Position numbers and translations under genes: made by a program. From assembly GCA_963691705.1 (NCBI GenBank), contig OY829545.1, forward strand, positions 37,683,475 through 37,747,474: DNA of 64,000 bases. The letters run 5' to 3'. The stretch is from Viola odorata (Eukaryota; Streptophyta; Magnoliopsida; Malpighiales; Violaceae). Below, piece by piece: positions 23,254-34,541 of this stretch (its first letter is position 1; each line of letters begins with the position of its first letter). The notes under the pieces were generated by a model. It was not told where the DNA came from. It made no database searches and saw only the letters and a program-made list of their open reading frames with translations.

Positions 23254-24147
23254 TCAGGATTCAGGCTTTCTCAAGATTTTTCCCAACGGTTGATCAGTGA
23301 GTACTACAACATGATGAGCTTGAAAGTATCGATCCATCTTTCGTGTTGCCTGCACGAGGGCAAACGCTGCTTTCTCTATGTGAGTGTACCGCGACTCGGC
23401 GTCCTTCAGTATATGACTGACAAAGAATACGGGGCGATGAATATGCCTATCGCTCCGTACCAGGACGGCGCTGACCACCTCGTCGGTGACACCTAGATAC
23501 AAATATAAAGCATCGCCCGGTTCCGGTCTTGTCAGCACCAGGTCAGACGAGAGGTAGGCCTTTATGCCGGCAAACGCCTCTTCGTATTCTTTTGTCCACC
23601 CAAAAGGGGCTCTCTTACGAATAATTTTAAAAAATGGGAGGCATCTCTCGCCTTGCTTGGAGATAAACCGCCCTAACGCAATGATGCGCCCTGTGAGCTT
23701 TTGCACTTCTTTAACAGTTCGCGGAGATATCATGTCTTGGATCACTTTTATTTTCGAAGGATTAGGCTGGATGCCTTTCTGGCTAACCACATAGCCTAAA
23801 AATTTACCTGTTTGGAACGCAAACATGCATTTTTGGGGATTTAACTTCATCTTGTATTCTCGCATCACGCTGAAAACTTCTTCTAGATCGGCCACATGGT
23901 CCTCAAAGCTTCGACTTTTGATAAGTATGTCATTCACGTAAGCCTCTACCTTTTTCCCAATTTGCTTCTCGAAAACTTTATTTGTCATGCGTTGGAATGT
24001 TGCCCCAGGCATATCTGCTGGCTTCCATGCGAATTCTCCTTTACATCTGTTCAATAATCGAGCTAGCTGTGTGCTTTCTTCTGCGTTCAGTTTCTCGCTG
24101 ACCAAAAAATTTACTCCTTCGACTCCATTAACGGGAATTGGCTTCAT
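23254..24147 (-). pseudogene. Reverse transcriptase with internal deletion, plus RNase H, element C
   Basis: 297 codons. The N-part ends ...FAWKPADMPG (residue 48) and joins directly to ATFQRMTNKVF, so about 150 residues of fingers and palm, including the first catalytic Asp, are missing (junction near 24003). The remaining active-site box reads YVND, not YVDD, at about 23930-23941. The thumb/connection and RNase H (GVTDEVVSAVLVR) follow. It cannot encode an active RT. Confidence 0.75.
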
Positions 24148-24183
24148 GTTGTCTACTGGCTGAGTGCGCTTTTCCTCTCTGTC

Positions 24184-24747
24184 CTAAAAAGGGTCATCTG
24201 CCACACACACATAACGGTCACAACTCTTTTGGGTCATAAGTGAATAGCACTCGGCGGCTAACTTCTGGTCCCCTTTGATCGAGACCACTCCATCCCACGA
24301 AGGGTATTTCATTTTCAAATGTTTTTGCGATATTGCAGCTCCAAAATGATTGAGGTACGGCCGCCCGAGTATGGCATTATAAGGCAATGACAAATCTACA
24401 ACCAGGAACAGCAATTCTTCCGATCGTTTGGAAGTATCCTCTCTAAAGTATACTGGTAGCGTTGTAACTCCTACCACCGGGATCGGGACTCCGTCTACCC
24501 TAACTATTGGCTTCTTACAAGGCGTTAACTCACTGTCGGAATGTTTCATCAAGTTATAGGCTTTGAGCGAGAACAGGTTAACTGCGCTCCCATTATCGAC
24601 AAGGGTTCTCCTAACTCCATGATTGGCGATGACGGGTGTGACTACTAGCGCATCGTTGTATGGATAAACAACGCCTTTCTCATCCTCTTCAGAGAACGAC
24701 AGCACCATCTGGTCTAACGCGCTTATTGCTTCGCTCTTTGCTAACAC
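24184..24747 (-). pseudogene. Retropepsin-type protease, element C
   Basis: 187 codons with LVDNGSAVNLFSL (active-site Asp retained) and AILGRPYLNHFGA, typical of Tat proteases. Gag-pol cleavage is its family role. Stops on both sides cut it off from gag and RT. Confidence 0.75.
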
Positions 24748-24759
24748 GTTTTCTCTTTT

Positions 24760-25047
24760 TCACTTGTCGCCAGCTGCAGGTGCTGACACTGTGGGTTCTT
24801 CGGAATATGGAGTGCCTCCTGCTATGATATTGATTATGGGAACGTCCCCTTCATTAACCACAAACGATTCCTTATTCCTACCAATAGGGATAGCGTTGGC
24901 TCCCGTGGCGTAAGAGGGCGCTTGCCTGTCACCGGTCGCCTTGTCCACTAGATTGTTCCTGACCTCCTCTCTTATTTTAGTGGCAAATTCTCTAAGGTAG
25001 CCCTCCTCGACTAAGCGTTCTATTGCCAATTTCAATTCTCGGCACAC
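24760..25047 (-). pseudogene. Gag C-terminal part, element C
   Basis: 95 codons opening CRELKLAIERLVEEGYLREF, the post-zinc-finger helix typical of Tat gags, and containing IINIIAGG. The zinc-knuckle segment lies across the stop near 25050-25090. Confidence 0.65.
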
Positions 25048-25221
25048 GTCCGTGGAGTGCCCTTTAACTTTATAGAACTTTCAGAATGCATTTTCCCTTC
25101 CTCCTATGATCACTCATGGCTTCACAGGGGTGGGGTAACGGATGGCCAGGTTTCGCTGTTGAACTATCGCTAAAATTTCTGCCCTTGGGAGTGTGAGGGA
25201 TGGGAGATCGGGATTGTATAT

Positions 25222-25794
25222 TCACCCTTTAGGCGGATCGATTTGCCTTCCCATAGGGGGATTCCCGAATCTTCCTCTCAAAAAGCTACCTCTCTGCCGA
25301 TTTGAGGCCCTGGGGATGTGATCTTTTCGCTGTCCATAGTCATCAGTTGGCTGTGTGTCAGGGGTTGCGCTAACGTGGACGTTAGGTGCCGGATGTGTGT
25401 CTTGAGGTATACTCTGAGTTCGCTCCCTGTTTTCTTCTTCCTCCATTCTCGCATAATTGTGGGCTTTTAGCCTTAACGCATCTAGCGTTGACGGCGGGTC
25501 TACCATCAAGGTATCTCGTAGCTTTCCGTAATGGCAGTTACGCTTCAAAGCTTCGACAACAAAATCAATGGTGACCCCCGACGTTAGTGACATCTCCAGG
25601 TCAAAACGACTCAAAAAGTCCTTCAGAGATTCTTGTGGTTTTCGATGAACATCGAATAGTGCTGCCGCAGACTTCCTAATAGGAACAACGGTGCTAAATC
25701 GGCTCCGAAATTTCACTTCCAATTGGGAAAAGTTGTCAATGGAACCTGCCGGAAGTCCCTCGAACCAAAGGCGTGCTACGCCAGATAGCGTCAT
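25222..25794 (-). pseudogene. Gag core (capsid-like), element C
   Basis: 190 codons with the retrotransposon gag pattern (ARLWFEGLPAGSIDNFSQL..KFRSRF, SLKDFLSRF) and a polar C-part. Capsid assembly is the family role. The upstream frame is separated by stops. Confidence 0.75.
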
Positions 25795-26082
25795 TACAAA
25801 GATTTGACATAGCGCCGCGTCACTGTGAGTCTGGAATTATACAAAATCTTTCACCTCGTTAGGATGCGAAATAGGGTCCTTTGTGCCATCATACGATTCC
25901 GTAGGGAGTTTCACATGCCTGTTGACCCGGTGGTGTCTGACACGGTGGCTGAATGGATGACCACTATTATCATTAGGAATTCCGTGCGGTTGACGAAGGA
26001 GAGCGGGTTCGTCTAACTAGCTTTGGGCTCGAAAATCATACTCACGATGATGCCTGGGAGATCGGCTGCGACTCCTTGGTGT

Positions 26083-26727
26083 TCAGGTCTGGTGCCTTCT
26101 GCTACTTGATCTCTCGCGGTGCCTGGGAGATGGATCCCTGAATATCTCCTCTCGCCTGTTGTCCCAATGATTTCTATATTCGTCGTCCCATCGCTCCCCT
26201 TCAAGAACAGGAGCTCTCCTCCTATGCTGCTCGGATGGTTCGATGTGTCTGGGCGCGAGTTGCATGACTTCGACAGGGGCTAATGTCACAGGTAGGGATA
26301 GCGTAAAACCTCTAGACTGTTGGGGTAACAGTGGTCGGTCAACAACGATGGATGGAGTAAAAATCACATGAGAAGGCATGTTGGGCCCTGAGACATGAGG
26401 CGTAAATCCTGTAGCCAACTCTGTCAATTGATCTATCTGGGCACGAAGAGCCGATATCGAATTCGCAAGAGGATTGCCCGTGCTGTCTACTGCGGTTGCC
26501 CTCGCTTGGAAAAGAGAGTGACTAGGTCTTGGTATTTGAGATAGAGGAGTATATGCCTGGGATGCCAATGTTCTCGCTAGTTGTTCGGAAGGGGGATCCG
26601 ACATGGCTGGTGGGATTTCATGCACTGTGGTGCCGACATCAGAGGTGGCGAAAGTGAAAAGCCGTCTACGGGTCTCATATGGGAGGCTGGAAGACTGGGA
26701 CAGTGCGGGATCCGAGTCGGACTCCAT
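26083..26727 (-). pseudogene. Gag N-terminal region, element C
   Basis: 214 codons from ATG 26727 (MESDSDPALSQ), about 90 bases after the 5' LTR and primer site, so probably the native gag start. Low-complexity Ser/Pro-rich, then Arg/Glu-rich. No domain recognised. Broken before the core. Confidence 0.6.
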
Positions 26728-26794
26728 AATCCTCCGGATTTTTTAAGGGAGTAGAGCTTGGCTATTAAGGATGCTCACTTAATAGGACCAAAAC

Positions 26795-26814
26795 TCTCAA
26801 TGAAAGCACCAATT
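26795..26814 (-). other. Primer-binding site of element C
   Basis: Minus strand ATTGGTGCTTTCATTGAGAG begins next to the LTR end. This site recurs in plant Tat elements; the tRNA was not assigned. Confidence 0.65.
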
Positions 26815-27397
26815 TGATAAGATTCGATCTGTTCGTTTGCTGTAGGATAGTGAAGGATTATGAGCCTTGAGGTCGACTGTCCCTGATGTCCGATGTACCT
26901 GTACGGCGCCGGAGGGGGTCTCCAGCGTAAACACTCCGATGCTTAAGTCAGTAATGATTGTATGAAATAGCAGCGCTTTGGCTAGCAATCTTAGGCTTAC
27001 CTCCCTCCTTGATGGCGGAGGTATTTATAGGCAAAATGGAGCATTTCTGAGTGATCATGGTCACAAGGGGCTAATGCGCCCATCAGAGGGGGTTAGAGTT
27101 CCCCGTTGATGGAGTGTGCTATCGTTGCGTCAGCTATATGTATGGAGGTAGGCGTTATCTAAGTAAGGCAACACTTATGCTTCTCACGGGATGCCTGGTT
27201 AGGCCTGGGATGGGGTAACGCCCTGTGTCATGATGAAGTGACGTGTGGGACCCCCTCACTGGTGTCGACCATCCCAGCACCAGTTACACACAGGGAGGCG
27301 ATAGCCTCGATGCTACCGGGGTGGTAAGAGCAGCTTTTTCTTCCTTCCACGGGATATAGGACGAAAATGCCCTTTGTTGTTAGGGATATTGTTATCA
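26815..27397 (-). repeat. 5' LTR of element C
   Basis: 583 bp bounded by TGATAAGATT and TTGTTATCA. On the element strand it runs TGATAACA...CTTATCA. TATAAATA (minus) lies at 27022-27029. The partner LTR is off-window, so the outer boundary is inferred from the terminal TG...CA and the abrupt start of satellite repeats at 27398. Confidence 0.65.
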
Positions 27398-29100
27398 GCT
27401 CGTAAAAAAATTCAAAACGCAAAGATGACTGCTTCTTCTCGGCCAGCCGCACCCTCTTTTGCCTTGGCCAATATCAAGGCAATTTACTTCAAATTTTCAC
27501 TTGGCCAAAACAGGAAAGATGTTCATCGCACATATAAATCCAGCCCCACCAAATTTCATAATGTTCTGTGTAGCCAATCCTTCACAAAAAATTCAAAGCG
27601 CAAGGACAGTCGCCCTCCTCGGTCCCAGCTGTGCGTTCTTTTGTTTTGGACAATATCAACGTGATTTACTCGGAATTTCCACTTGGCCAAAACACGAAAG
27701 ATATTCCCAACATGTTGAGAATACCAAATTTCAGATTTTTCGGAGTATTGTAGCTCCATGCAAGGAGGCCGCAATCGGCTCCCAAGCCTGTCTCTGGCAG
27801 CATGTCGCCTGGCCCTTAGCGGCATGCCGCTAGCTTCGCTCCAAATCCCATCAAAATCATTTTTTTGCCTCCGAAAATCATCCGCTCAGCTGCGCGATCT
27901 TTTATTTTGGCCAATATCAACGTGATTTACTTGGAATTTCCACTTGGACAAAACATGAAAGGTGTTCCCAACATGTTGAAGTTCATCCATGCCAAATTTC
28001 AGAAAGTTCTGGGCAGCCAATCTCTGGAAAAAAATTCTAAACTCGAGGATAGCTGCTTTACTCGGCCCCAGCTGCGCGTTCTTTTGTTTTGGCTAATATC
28101 AATACGATGGAATCGGAACCTTCCTTTTTCCAAAACATCAAAGATGTTCATAACATATTGAAGATTTCCCATGCCAAAAAAGGGATTTTTCCGAGTAGCA
28201 CATCGCTCGAAAATAATTTGGACGTAAGGAGGACAGTCTTCTCAGTCTCAGCCGCGCGATCTTTTGTCCCGGCCAATATGAAGGCGTTTGGCTCCAAATT
28301 TTCGTTCGGACAAAACACGAAAAATGTTCGTAACACATTAAAGTTCTCCCTCACCAAAGTTCAGAATTTTTGGTGTACGTCAGTCCCAAGCAAGGCCCAC
28401 AAAAAGGCATCTCTGGCGGCATGCCGCCTGGCCCTTAGCGGCATGCCGCTAGCTTCGCTCCAAATCCCATCAAAATCATTTTTTAGCCTCGCAAATCATC
28501 CGCTCAGCCGCGCGTTTTTTTGTTTTGGCTAATAACAAAGTGATGGAGTCAGAATCTCCGTCCGTCCAAAACATGAAAGATGTTCGTAACACATTGAAGT
28601 ATGCCCACACCAAATTTCAGAAAGCCCTGGGCGGCCAATCTCTTGCAAAAAGTTCTAAACTCAAGGACAGTTGCTCTACTCGGTCCTAGCTGCGCGTTCT
28701 TTTGTTTTGGCTAATATTAAAATGATGGACTCAGAATCTCCGTTTGTCCAAAACACGAAAGATGTTCATAACGCATTGAAAATTTCCCATGCCAAAACTG
28801 AGATTTTTCTAAGTAGCACATCGCTCGAAAATAATTTGGGCGTAAGGAGGACAGTTTTCTCAGTCTCGGCGGCGCAATCTTTTACCTTGGCCAATACGGA
28901 CGCGATAGGACGAGAATTTCCACTCAACCAAAACACAAAAGATGTAGGCAAGAAGTTGAAATGTGCCCATGCTGAAATTCAGATTTTTAGGGGCAGCGCG
29001 TCTCTCACAAAAAAAATGCAAGGGTCAGTGGTTCTACTCGGTTGCAATCACACACCCTTTTGTTTTGGCCAACTTGGACGCATAAATGGCTAAAAAGCGC
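27398..29100. repeat. Satellite-like array, nine diverged ~180-bp monomers with a higher-order pattern
   Basis: The anchor CTTTTGTTTTGGCCAATATCAA recurs near 27456, 27638, 27899, 28081, 28261, 28516, 28699, 28879 and 29057: spacings 182, 261, 182, 180, 255, 183, 180 and 178. The two long spacings contain an extra ~75-bp block (27790-27865; 28410-28485) with the palindrome GCGGCATGCCGC. This suggests a three-monomer higher-order unit of about 617 bp. Monomers differ noticeably, so the array is old. Short open frames here are incidental. Confidence 0.8.
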
Positions 29101-29112
29101 CCCCCCCCCCCA

Positions 29113-29545
29113 CCTAAAATGGAATGTCAGTATGCAAGAAAGAGCTACTATGAATATTACTGAAGGTGCCTTCCAACCGAGTTTTGTCAACTAGGCTCAT
29201 CATAGGCATGACTTCCGTATTTCAATTATCCAGAACCTCCCAACATGATCGCCTCAAATAAAGAATAGACTCATCAGCTCGTCAAGAAAGAAAAGTTCCA
29301 AGCATGATAAACATTAGCTACTCACGTAGGTTTGTTTCGAGGGTTCCGTTGATGACCTCCAAGATCACATCGCGTCGTTGGAATGAATAAAAGCTTCCTT
29401 CGTATCTTCACCGAAGTCATCTTCGCATTCGTCCTAAAAGCATTAAGTGAAATTGTGGCCAGAAGAGTGAATAAGCAGCGTGGAGGCCTCGGGACTGTGT
29501 CACCTATACTAACCCTTTTATTTCCTTTGTTCCATTTTTTTCAGG
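29113..29545 (+). other. Leader of element D
   Basis: No gene supported. Begins after a C13 homopolymer (29100-29112). Ends with a TTTTTTTCAG acceptor-like sequence at 29543, just before the gag region. Confidence 0.4.
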
Positions 29546-30109
29546 TTAACGATAGCTCCTCGAAGAAAAATTACTCCCCCTAGGCTCCCCGTGACTAGAC
29601 TTCAAGCGCGAAAAATGGTTGAACAAGTGAAGACAAAAGAGATATTGGCTGCTAGAATAGCGGAGTTAGAAGAGCAAGTCAGGGTTACTACAGAGAGGGT
29701 CGCTCAGGCCGAAAAAGAGCGAGATGAAGCCGCCTCAGAGTTCCCACCCGGTTTTGATCCTACTCAGATGATGGGACCTTCTTAATCCACCATCGTTGGA
29801 CCCACGAGACCCCAATCATTTGTTATGCCCACGGGTCAATGGAAGTGGATTGATCTGTCCGCTAGACCTATCACCATGAATCCTGTAGTCAACACAGGTG
29901 ACGAAGTTACTGCAGCTCTACAACATTCCTTAGTCAACCTCACTTTGGACCCTGGTAAAAATCAGATTCATCAGGAATCCCAAAGTCGTTGCCCTCCTCA
30001 GGGCCACTATACTCAAGGCATGATCCCCGATCCTACGGGAATTCGTCCTCCTTTCGTCAATCCTACGCAACCACCATTCACATGAGAACCTCTACTACCT
30101 CTGATCCAT
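29546..30109 (+). pseudogene. Gag N-terminal region of element D, fragmented
   Basis: An ATA codon at about 29550 sits where a start would be expected, followed by APRRKITPPRLP..., then a coiled coil (KEILAARIAELEEQVRVTTE) to a stop at 29785. A second open piece is 29825-30085. Several stops; no continuous product. Confidence 0.5.
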
Positions 30110-31831
30110 TTGTTCGGAGAGAGTTTGGCCAAGCATGCTTTGACTTGGTACATGGGTTTAGACCGAGCTAAGATTAAAACTTGGAGGGATCTATGTGATG
30201 CTTTCTTCAAGCAATACAAGTTCAACATGGAGGTGGCACTAGACCACTCCGATCTTCAGGATCTACAAAAGAAAGTTGGCAAAACAGTGAAGACCTACGC
30301 TCAAAGATGGAGGGAGCTAGCGGCTAGGATTTCTCCACCACTAAGCGACAAAGAGCTCATAGCCATCTTTGTGAACACCTTCAAAGCCCCTTACTACACA
30401 TACCTCATCTCTAATCCGTCGAATAGTTTTTCCGACATGGTCCTGATAGCCGAAAGAGTTGAGCAGGGGATCAAGACAGGGAGAATCGTCGCTCCCGAAG
30501 CAATACCTAAGAAAGTGCCTCTTGTGAAAAAGGAGGTCGGCTTTGTATCTCACCAGCCCAACTATCGGCAACCCTTTGCACCACCACCATACCATGCGCC
30601 ATTACCATATCAATCACCATTTTTCCCTCCACCAATGCCCATTGCTAATGTGGCTCCGCAATACCCCACGCCATTCCCACCTTATCCATATCCCGCACCA
30701 CAAATGTCACAACCCGCACAAGCTAGACCATATAACCCGCCAAAGAACCCTAGCAACCAAACAGCTCAAGCTAACCGTTTCCAATGGGAACCACCACCAC
30801 CCCTTCCTCTTCCCGCAGGGGAAATTTACAAACACCTCTTAGCCGCTGGACAAATTGTGCCAATTCCTCCCCAACCCGTACTACCTCCTTACCCCAAGTG
30901 GTATGACCCCAGCACAAAGTGCGAATACCATGCAGGGGCTCCTGGTCACACAATGGATAATTGCTATGCCTTCAAGATGAAGGTGCAACAACTAATCAGA
31001 AGTGGATGGGTCTCCTTTGAAGGATTGGCCAAAGGACCTAACATCACCACCAACCCTCTCCCAAACCACACCCAAGGAAGCGGAGGTGTGATCGCCATCT
31101 CCTTGGAAAAGGTTAAAGATCCCTTCCCTCTCATCTTGGAGTTGCCTTGGGAAAGGCTCTTCGCCGTGCTAGTCAAATATGGTTACATACCGCGCTCGCA
31201 GGAGGGTTTGAGCGTTTGTTTGTTTTGTCATCAAGCAAGAGACCATGGAATTCAGGATTGTGGTCTTTTTGCGGAAAAATTGAAACAACTTGTGGGTCTT
31301 GGGGTTATTCAAGTTGGAAGGAAAACCCTAGAGGTAGAGGAAATCGGTGTCGTGGGGGATGGGCCTCCCGTCCCATATACCTTCAAGTGTATAGCTCAAG
31401 CCGAGGCACCCGTCGCAACGCCCTTCAAGCTAGTCTTCAAGTTTGCTCAGAACACTCCTAGCCAAGACTTGCACGCCGTCCCATTTGACTATGGGTACAT
31501 AGTCGTCGCCACTCCTCCCTTCGCTACATCAGCGGCTGAAACCTTTAACATTGGGGGCATGACTCGCACCGGGAGATGCTACATTTCAGAAGAAGTTGAG
31601 AAGCAAAGACTAGCCAAGGGGAAATGCCCATTGATTCCCGAGGAAATAGTGGAAAAAGAGCAAGGGGTGAACGAACCCATGACCGAAGGAGATGCGGCCG
31701 AATTCCTGAAAATCATGAAAAGAAGCGAGTTCAACGTCATTGAACAATTAAAGAAGACTCCGGCTCGCATCTCCATAATAGAACTGATCCTCAAATCTGA
31801 ACCTCATCGCCGATCCCTTTTGAAGTCTTGA
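30110..31831 (+). pseudogene. Gag of element D: capsid-like core, proline-rich region, zinc-finger-like motifs
   Basis: 573-codon frame. Residues 1-110 match the Ogre/Tat gag core (LTWYMGLDRAKIKTWRDLCDAFFKQY; AQRWRELAARI). About 150-250 is Pro/Tyr-rich. Near 265-280 is C-x-Y-H-x5-GH-x4-C, and a second Cys/His motif (LFCHQARDHGIQDC) lies near 365. Capsid formation and RNA packaging are the family roles. The frame is open but its N-terminus is broken upstream. It overlaps the protease frame by four bases. Confidence 0.7.
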
Positions 31832-32937
31832 ATGAAGCTTTCGTGACTAAAGACATCACCGTGGAAGGAGTGGGAAACCTCGTAGGGAGAATCCAAGCTC
31901 TAAGTACCATCACCTTCTCCGGAGAGGAAATTGACCCCGAGGGGACGAATCACAACAAGGCCCTCTACATAACGGTGGAATGCAAGGGCCACGTCATAGC
32001 CAAGGCTTTAATTGGTAATGGGTCTGCACTGAACGTCATGCCCAAACATATCCTCGCACAATTACCAATAGACATGGCTCTTCTAAAGCCAAGTGGAATG
32101 ATGGCTCGCGCATTCGACGGAACCATCCGAGAGATTATCGGGAACCTTGATTTGGATATAGTAATAGGGCCGCACACGTTTACCTTAACGTTCCAAATCA
32201 TAGAAATCGAACCCGCATACAACATGCTCTTAGGGCGACCTTGGATCCACGCGGCAGGGGCCGTTCCCTCGTCCTTACATCAATGCCTTAAGTATGTAAA
32301 GGATGGCGTCCTCATTACCATAAGAGTAGAAGAGGCTTTGATTCTAGCAAAACATTCATCCGTGCCTTACATCGAGGCTACCAAAACCATGGAGAGCTCA
32401 TTCCAAGCTTTCAAAATAGTTAACGTGGAATGGATAGAGGAGGGATCGCCCATCGTCAAAACCCAAGTTCCCAAGGAGGCCATGATAGTTACCCATGTGA
32501 CGTCGAAAGACAACTCTCAGCTAGGGAAAAGGCTAGGAACCATGCTACAGGGAGCAAAGGGCCTAGCGCTGCCTAAGATGTTCGGGGATCGCTTCGGGTT
32601 GGGGTATCAACCAACCAAGGCCGATTTCGTGAGGGTCTCCGAGGAAAAGAAAGAGAAGCAGCTAGCCAAGCTCTTTGGGCGTCCCACGCCTTCTTATAGC
32701 ATGAGTATCCCGCACATTAGAACCACTTTCCCTTTCGCAGCTGAAATTGTCAACTCGAATTCAACCACAGTCAGTGTGGCTTCAGATTTCCATGTTTGCA
32801 CACTCGGAGAAGAAGCTTCGTCTCAAGGCTTGGCCATTTTCGTGAAGAAGTCTGGGGGCCCGTGCGCAATTGGACCGCAATCACACTTATTGATGTCCAC
32901 GTGTAATTATATATGCATGCTTTGTTGCCTTTTATAG
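31828..32937 (+). pseudogene. Protease region of element D with active-site change
   Basis: 369-codon frame. The retropepsin motif reads ALIGNGSALNVMP: GGT at 32014-32016 gives Gly where the catalytic Asp is expected, so activity should be lost. The downstream flap/ILGRP equivalent (NMLLGRPWIHAAGA) is kept. The C-part is linker. The last 11 codons or so are probably intron. Confidence 0.7.
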
Positions 32938-33109
32938 GAACTTGCGTTCCCCTTCGGTTAAAAAAAACAAAACAAAACAAACAAAATATATATGTATGCA
33001 CGCTTTGTTGTCTTTTATAGGAACTTGCGTTCCCCTTCGGTTTAAAAATAAATAAATATATTTAACCTTTTTTCCAAATGTCTTTTACTGTTCGCGTTTT
33101 ATTTTTCAG
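32901..33109 (+). other. Predicted pro-RT intron of element D
   Basis: Candidate donor GTGTAATT (32901) or GTAATT (32903), and a strong acceptor CGTTTTATTTTTCAG ending 33109. Ogre elements are known to carry an intron between protease and RT. The interval contains an ~80-bp tandem duplication (32907-32960 and 32988-33042, TTTTATAGGAACTTGCGTTCCCC). Confidence 0.5.
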
Positions 33110-33110
33110 G

Positions 33111-34538
33111 ATAAATGTTAAACCGATTGGTCTTGATACACCCTATGTCTTTACCGATGAGGAAATTTTTGCCGCAACCAAAGATGAAGGCTAGGTTCCG
33201 CGCTAGTTGGCCCGTTTAGTCAAGAGTTCAGAGAAAGAAATAATTCCTCATCAGGAGGAGTTGGAAGAAATAAACTTGGGGGCAAGTGAAGAAAATAAAA
33301 AAATCGTCAAGATCAGAACAACTTTAAACCCTACTCAGAAAGAAAGGATGATCTCCCTCCTCAAGGAATACTCGGACGTATTCGCTTGGTCTTATGATGA
33401 TATGCCCGGTCTCGATCCTAGCATAGTCGAACACCACATACCTTTAAAACTCGAGTTCAAGCCCATAAAGCAAAAACTCCGAAGAATGCATCCAGACCTC
33501 CTTTTAAAAATAAAAGAGGAAGTTACTAAACAACTAGAGGTGGGTTTCTTAAAGGTCGCCGAATATCCAGAATGGGTCGCCAATATCGTACCTGTGCCAA
33601 AGAAAGACGGGAAGGTTCGCATGTGTGTGGACTTTAGAGACCTCAATCGAGCAAGCCCCAAAGATGACTTCCTACTCCCTCATATCAATATCCTAGTAGA
33701 CAACGCCGCTCACAGTGACATGTTTTCCTTCATGGATGGGTTTTCAGGATACAATCAAATCAAGATGGCTCCGGAAGATAGCGAGAAGACAACCTTCATC
33801 ACGCCTTGGGGGACCTTTTGCTATAAAGTGATGCCTTTTGGATTAAAAAATACGGGTAACACTTACCAACGCGCCGCTGTCACTCTTTTTCATGACATGA
33901 TGCATAAAGAGGTCAAAATTTATGTCGATGATATGATTGCCAAGTCTCGCGGAGAACAAAATCATGTAGACATCCTAAAGAAGGTTTTCGAAAGATTACG
34001 ACAATTTCGTTTACGTTTGAACCCCACCAAGTGTACCTACGGAGTAACATCCGGGAAATTGCTAGGGTTCATTGTCAGCAACAGAGGTATAGAGGTAGAC
34101 CCGGGTAAAGTAAAAGCCATTCAGGAGCTACCTTCTTCCAGAACGGAAAAAGAGGTGCGGAGCTTCTTAGGGCGCATTAACTACATCGCCCGCTTTATCA
34201 GCCAGTTGACACTCACTTGTGAGCTAATGTTCAAGATGTTGAGAAACAATGGAGAGGCTGAATGGGATGAAGATTGTCAGAGGGTCTTCGAGAAAATCAA
34301 GACATATCTACAAAATCCACCGGTGTTGGTCCCTCCTACTCCAGGACGCCATTTGCTCATCTATTTAACAGTCACAACCAGTGCTATGGGGTGTGTCTTA
34401 GGGCAACACGATGACTCCAGAAGACGCGAGCAAGCCATCTACTACTTAAGTAAGAAGTTTAACGAATGTGACATGCGCTATTCTGCTTTGGAACAAACCT
34501 GTTGTGCTTTAGCATGGAGTGCCCGAAGACTCAGATAA
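33111..34538 (+). pseudogene. Reverse transcriptase and RNase H of element D
   Basis: In frame from 33111 after the predicted acceptor, with stops at 33192 and 33204, then 443 open codons from 33207. RT motifs are kept: FMDGFSGYNQIKM, MPFGLKN and YVDDMIAKS (catalytic DD present). Connection (GRINYIARFI) and the RNase H start (VTTSAMGCVLGQ) follow to a stop at 34538. Lineage Tat/Ogre by the YVDDM box and 'FGLKN'. Confidence 0.8.
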
Positions 34539-34541
34539 TAC

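Larger units (their letters stand above)
1..27397 (-). mobile_element. Element C: decayed Tat/Retand-type Ty3-gypsy element, interrupted by A and B
   Basis: Composite host element read on the minus strand: 5' LTR (26815-27397), primer site, gag (26727-24760), protease, a deleted RT, RNase H plus a second archaeal-type RNase H, and integrase ending at 21301. Next come a tandem-repeat spacer and two genes in the opposite orientation. The 3' LTR must lie left of the window. The Tat assignment rests on the gag C-terminal CRELK motif, the second RNase H before integrase, and the TTGGTGCTTTCATTGAG-like primer site. It is broken by stops, frameshifts and an RT deletion. Elements A and B are later insertions with their own target duplications. 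That the antisense genes belong to C is inferred from position and from published Tat elements with extra antisense ORFs. Confidence 0.7.

Noticed and set aside
27865..29093. Several 90-147-codon plus-strand frames (e.g. 28089-28532, 28671-29093)
   Set aside because: They repeat with the satellite monomers and show no protein motif; chance frames in tandem DNA.
27398..29100. A CRISPR-like array
   Set aside because: 180-bp tandem monomers without short direct repeats and unique spacers; plant context.
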